Notes under the pieces: model-generated
Databases searched by the model: none
What the model was told of the DNA's origin: nothing
What the model saw: only the letters and a program-made list of their open reading frames with translations
Part shown: in pieces, positions 5,323 to 7,230 of the stretch
Layout: every line of letters begins with the position of its first letter
Position numbering within the stretch: the stretch's first letter is position 1
Translations under genes and position numbers: made by a program
Assembly (NCBI GenBank): GCA_947627815.1
Contig: CANQXN010000086.1
Location: forward strand, 1 to 7,230
DNA length: 7,230 bases
Direction: 5' to 3'
Source of the DNA: an uncultured Clostridia bacterium
GTDB lineage: Bacteria > Bacillota > Clostridia > Oscillospirales > CAG-272

Positions 5323-5349
5323 TTGACAAATAAAAAAACATGATAGAAT
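5323..5349 (+). promoter_or_regulatory. Sigma-A-like promoter inside the invertible segment, pointing away from the operon
   Basis: A perfect TTGACA -35 (5323-5328) and a TAGAAT -10 (5344-5349, 5 of 6 matches) are separated by 15 bp, which is shorter than ideal. An A/T-rich stretch lies upstream. AGGGG (5361-5365) and an ATG (5371) follow, then the right inverted repeat and a terminator. In the shown orientation it would give only a short rightward transcript. In the flipped state the -10 would lie near 5208-5213 and read left into the SipW-like gene. Confidence 0.6.
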
Positions 5350-5370
5350 AGGAAATACCAAGGGGATAGT

Positions 5371-5420
5371 ATGCTACCCGTTCTTTTCCATTTACAACAT
5401 AATGTGGATTATGTTGTAAA
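5371..5420 (+). other. Start of a short leader frame that crosses the right inverted repeat
   Basis: ATG at 5371 follows AGGGG with a 5-nt spacing and lies about 15 nt after the expected transcript start. It reads MLPVLFH and then LQHNVDYVV, which is encoded by the inverted repeat. In the present orientation the frame continues without recognisable protein features through a terminator hairpin to about 5691, so it is probably not a gene. Its interest is that it becomes in frame with the SipW-like gene if the segment flips. Confidence 0.3.
5391..5418. repeat. Right 28-bp inverted repeat of putative invertible element
   Basis: This is the exact reverse complement of 5139-5166. With flanking bases, the local palindrome has 13-bp arms (5391-5403 and 5408-5420) around GTGG. 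The spacer reads TGTGGA here against TCCACA in the left copy, so the asymmetric centres are opposed, the arrangement that gives inversion rather than deletion. Confidence 0.85.
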
Positions 5421-5458
5421 TCGGCTTTTTGACACAAAAAAATTTTTTTGCACGACGA

Positions 5459-5486
5459 AAAACGCCGCCCATCCGGGCGGCGTTTT
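5459..5486. terminator. Bidirectional rho-independent terminator beside the switch
   Basis: A 12-bp stem, AAAACGCCGCCC (5459-5470) with GGGCGGCGTTTT (5475-5486), closes on loop ATCC, with A-rich and T-rich flanks. It would stop the rightward transcript from the promoter at 5323-5349. It would also block leftward read-through from the ATPase gene into the SipW-like operon, insulating the switch. A symmetric A7T7 tract (5436-5449), likely intrinsically bent DNA, lies between it and the right inverted repeat. Confidence 0.85.
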
Positions 5487-5550
5487 GGCGTTTGGTGAAG
5501 ACTTTTTTATTTTTTTAAAAGTTGCGGGGGGGACAACCTTTTTTTATTTT

Positions 5551-5632
5551 CCCTTTTTTAAAGTTCTTGACCGTCGCGGGGGAACCCCGCGACGAGGTGC
5601 AGGGGGGTCTTCTTTCAAGAAGACCCCCCTGC
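5551..5632. repeat. GC-rich hairpin repeat element, left of the ATPase gene
   Basis: It begins with CCCTTTTTTAAAGTTCTTGA (5551-5570), identical to 7032-7051. A hairpin follows with arms CGTCGCGGGG and CCCCGCGACG (5572-5594), then a 16-bp-stem hairpin (5599-5614 with 5617-5632) whose apex CTTCTTTCAAGAAG also recurs at 7111-7124. It lies 6 bp past the ATPase stop codon and may also act as a 3'-end structure, although no U-run follows directly on the minus strand. Confidence 0.75.
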
Positions 5633-5638
5633 GCGGCT

Positions 5639-6940
5639 TTATGCTTCTAAGCTGTCTTGGTCAAGCAGAAATTCTTTCACGCCTATCATGACATAGCCCT
5701 TTTCGTCGCGGCGGGGCTTCATGCTTTTTTCGACGACGATAATTTTTTTGAAAGAATCCATCGTCCTGTCGAACGGGGCGACCTCCTGATCGTATTTTTC
5801 CTGATCGGGAATGGCGTATGCCGATTGAATATAATATTTCTTGTTTCCGAGCGTCGCGATGAAATCAATCTCCCGCTGAACGCGAACCTCTTTCCCCAGC
5901 GTGTTTTTTTCGCGCGATTCTACTATGCCGACATCCACATGGTAGCCCCTGAATCTGAGTTCATTGTAGATGATGTTCTCCAAAATGTGAGTTCCCTCCA
6001 TCTGCCGGAAATTCAGACGGGCGTTGCGCAGTCCGATGTCCTCAAAGTAAATTTTGTACGGCGTGCCGATATAGTTTCTGCCCTTGACATTGTATCGCTT
6101 TACCCGTGAAATCAAAAAAGCGTCTTCCATGTGGCCGATGTATTTGTCCACGGTATATTCGCCGATGCTTTCCCGCTTGACCGAAGCAAAAGTGTCGGCG
6201 ATTTTTTTGGGATTGGTCAAAGACGAAATGCCGGAAGCGATTACATCAAGCACCTCTCCGATCTGCGTACTTTCGGATAGATTGTGGCGCTTGATGATGT
6301 CCTTCAGATATAGCCCCTGAATTTGCGAGATCAGGTAACTTGACTTTTGCTCGTCGGTCGTCATCAGAGCGACCGCCGGAAGGCCGCCGTAAACCGAATA
6401 ATCGTCAAACGCTTCGCTTTTGTCCCCCTGCCGGAACGCGTAATACTCCGAAAAGGAAAGCGGGAGAATGTGAACCTCGTCCCCCCGACCTTCAAACTCG
6501 GTCAGGATGTCCTTTGACAGAAACTTTGAATTGCTGCCGGTTACAAATACATCCATGTTGCTTTTTCGCAAGAAACCGTTCAATACCGACTCAAATGCGC
6601 CCAGCTTTTGCACCTCGTCCAGAAGGATGTAGTGCATGTCGCTGTCGGCAATCTGCGGCATCAGCCAGTTGATGAATTTGGTGGGATCCACTTTGTGATT
6701 TTCGCGCGCGTTGTCAAGGATGATCGGATTTTCACCGATTTTGATCAGATCGTCGGCGGAATCAAAGGCGAATCTGATGATGTGATCGGCTTTTACCCCT
6801 TCCGATACAAGACTGTTGTAAAATAGGGTGTTGAGCAAATAGGATTTGCCGCTTCGGCGGATGCCGGTGATCACTTTGATAAAACCGTTGTGTTTTCTGA
6901 CAATCAGACGGTTCAGATAAACATCTCGTTTGATTTCCAT
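5639..6940 (-). CDS. AAA-family ATPase with DUF4143 C-terminal domain
   Basis: The 433-residue protein has an N-terminal AAA_14-like ATPase region. Numbering from the upstream ATG at 6952, the Walker A motif is GIRRSGKS (30-37), Walker B is YILLDEVQ (108-115) and the sensor-like FVTGSNSKFL is at 136-145. The middle is a helical, DNA-binding-like region (about 205-290). The C-terminal DUF4143 part has EGTHILENIIYNELRFRGY (319-337) and REIDFIATLGNKKYYIQSAY (360-379), resembling a PD-(D/E)XK nuclease core. The family is common in bacteria and archaea and its role is poorly known. I prefer the ATG at 6940 because GGAG lies 6 nt upstream, whereas 6952 has no ribosome binding site. It is monocistronic, with its own promoter, and shows no functional link to the surface-protein operon. 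Confidence 0.9.
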   Translation of the reverse strand: MEIKRDVYLNRLIVRKHNGFIKVITGIRRSGKSYLLNTLFYNSLVSEGVKADHIIRFAFDSADDLIKIGENPIILDNARENHKVDPTKFINWLMPQIADSDMHYILLDEVQKLGAFESVLNGFLRKSNMDVFVTGSNSKFLSKDILTEFEGRGDEVHILPLSFSEYYAFRQGDKSEAFDDYSVYGGLPAVALMTTDEQKSSYLISQIQGLYLKDIIKRHNLSESTQIGEVLDVIASGISSLTNPKKIADTFASVKRESIGEYTVDKYIGHMEDAFLISRVKRYNVKGRNYIGTPYKIYFEDIGLRNARLNFRQMEGTHILENIIYNELRFRGYHVDVGIVESREKNTLGKEVRVQREIDFIATLGNKKYYIQSAYAIPDQEKYDQEVAPFDRTMDSFKKIIVVEKSMKPRRDEKGYVMIGVKEFLLDQDSLEA

Positions 6941-6990
6941 CTCGTTCTCCATTGAATTTTTTTGCCGGTAGCGGCACTTTTATTCAATGT

Positions 6991-7019
6991 ATTATACACC
7001 GAAATTTCAAAACCGTCAA
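6991..7019 (-). promoter_or_regulatory. Strong sigma-A-like promoter of the ATPase gene
   Basis: On the minus strand TTGACG (7019-7014) and TATAAT (6996-6991) are separated by exactly 17 bp. The start of transcription would be near 6984, giving a leader of about 44 nt before the ATG at 6940. It is the best-formed promoter in the window. Confidence 0.85.
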
Positions 7020-7031
7020 GATTTTTCTTTT

Positions 7032-7132
7032 CCCTTTTTTAAAGTTCTTGAGGGGTAGCCCCCCTTTCCCCCTCCCCTTTTTAAAGTTCTTGAGGGGGTT
7101 GTAGGGGGAACTTCTTTCAAGAAGTTCCCCCT
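7032..7132. repeat. GC-rich hairpin repeat element, right of the ATPase gene
   Basis: The element contains the 20-mer CCCTTTTTTAAAGTTCTTGA (7032-7051), a second close copy at 7075-7093 with one fewer T, and a 14-bp-stem hairpin (7103-7116 with 7119-7132) with the same CTTCTTTCAAGAAG apex as the left element. The two elements are in the same orientation and bracket the ATPase gene with its promoter. Confidence 0.75.
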
Positions 7133-7153
7133 GCCCCCTGCCCCCCGCACAGC

Positions 7154-7181
7154 AAAAGCCGCTCAAAAATGAGCGGCTTTT
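7154..7181. terminator. Bidirectional rho-independent terminator
   Basis: Arms AAAAGCCGCTCA (7154-7165) and TGAGCGGCTTTT (7170-7181) close on AAAA. The A-run before and T-run after the GC stem make it usable from either strand. It probably ends a leftward gene whose stop codon is near 7201. Confidence 0.85.
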
Positions 7182-7200
7182 CCTGTACCGGGGGGCTGTT

Positions 7201-7230
7201 CTATTGTGACAGCGGCGGTTCTTCCCCTTC
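7201..7230 (-). CDS. Possible last codons of a leftward gene running out of the window
   Basis: Read on the minus strand from the window edge, the sequence gives EGEEPPLSQ followed by TAG at 7203-7201. An acidic, proline-containing tail ending 20 bp before a strong terminator is what the 3' end of a gene looks like. Nine codons cannot establish identity, and the reading frame is an inference. Confidence 0.35.
   Translation of the reverse strand, partial: EGEEPPLSQ

Larger units (their letters stand above)
5167..5390. other. 224-bp putatively invertible promoter segment (present orientation OFF for the operon)
   Basis: The segment is bounded by identical inverted 28-bp repeats. It contains a 13-bp tandem duplication (5196-5208 and 5209-5221), a GC-rich hairpin (about 5254-5275), an A+T-rich stretch with the dyad ACAAAATTTGT (5291-5301), and a sigma-A-like promoter reading right. 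I see no comparable promoter reading left inside it, so the operon lacks an obvious promoter from this segment in the orientation shown. By analogy with fimS in Escherichia coli and invertible promoters in Bacteroides and Clostridioides difficile, I infer a phase-variation switch. Confidence 0.65.

Noticed and set aside
5371..5691. 106-residue plus-strand frame starting inside the invertible segment, considered as a gene
   Set aside because: It runs through a strong terminator hairpin and into the antisense of the ATPase gene and has no protein features. Only its start is of interest, for the flipped state.
5551..7132. A composite transposon carrying the ATPase gene
   Set aside because: No transposase, terminal inverted repeats or target-site duplications are visible. 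The flanking repeats are short direct hairpin elements.
6984..7166. 60-residue minus-strand frame upstream of the ATPase gene
   Set aside because: It lies across the GC-rich hairpin repeat and ends over the ATPase promoter. Its translation simply repeats the DNA repeat (LKNFKKG twice).

Overview
The window looks like part of the chromosome of a Gram-positive gut-type Firmicute, probably a clostridial or Oscillospiraceae-like lineage. This rests on the strong AGGAGG-type ribosome binding sites, sigma-A-like promoters, a SipW/TasA-type secretion cluster, and mixed base composition with many GC-rich intergenic hairpins. No database search was possible, so all family names come from motif recognition.

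Layout. Positions 1-480 hold no convincing gene. They contain a perfect 72-bp direct repeat (1-72 and 349-420), two copies of a 62-bp hairpin repeat and a 13-bp-stem palindrome. Positions 481-5105 form one leftward (minus-strand) gene cluster. In transcription order it holds: a SipW-type signal peptidase (4431-5105); a TasA/camelysin-like secreted protein (3718-4356); a 229-bp structured spacer; two more TasA-like paralogues (2805-3488 and 2131-2751); a second, C-terminally shortened SipW-type peptidase (1625-2107); a divergent fourth substrate-like protein (955-1644); a 55-residue signal-peptide mini-protein (791-958) that overlaps the preceding stop as ATGA; an out-of-context LysM domain (524-772); and a perfect 18-bp-stem terminator (481-520). 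The obvious reading is a cell-surface fibre or biofilm-matrix operon, with dedicated peptidases processing several fibre subunits.

Positions 5139-5418 are the most interesting part. Two identical 28-bp sequences in inverted orientation (5139-5166 and 5391-5418) flank 224 bp. That segment carries a sigma-A-like promoter pointing right, away from the operon and into a terminator at 5459-5486. Each 28-bp repeat is itself a near-palindrome with a short asymmetric centre, as expected of a tyrosine-recombinase crossover site. Flipping the segment would aim the promoter at the SipW/TasA operon and put a promoter-proximal ATG in frame with the peptidase gene. I propose an invertible-promoter (phase-variation) switch, present here in the OFF orientation. 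No recombinase gene is in the window.

Positions 5639-6940 encode an AAA ATPase with a DUF4143 C-terminus, with its own strong promoter (6991-7019). It is bracketed by related GC-rich hairpin repeats (5551-5632 and 7032-7132). A bidirectional terminator (7154-7181) and what may be the last codons of another leftward gene (7201-7230) end the window.
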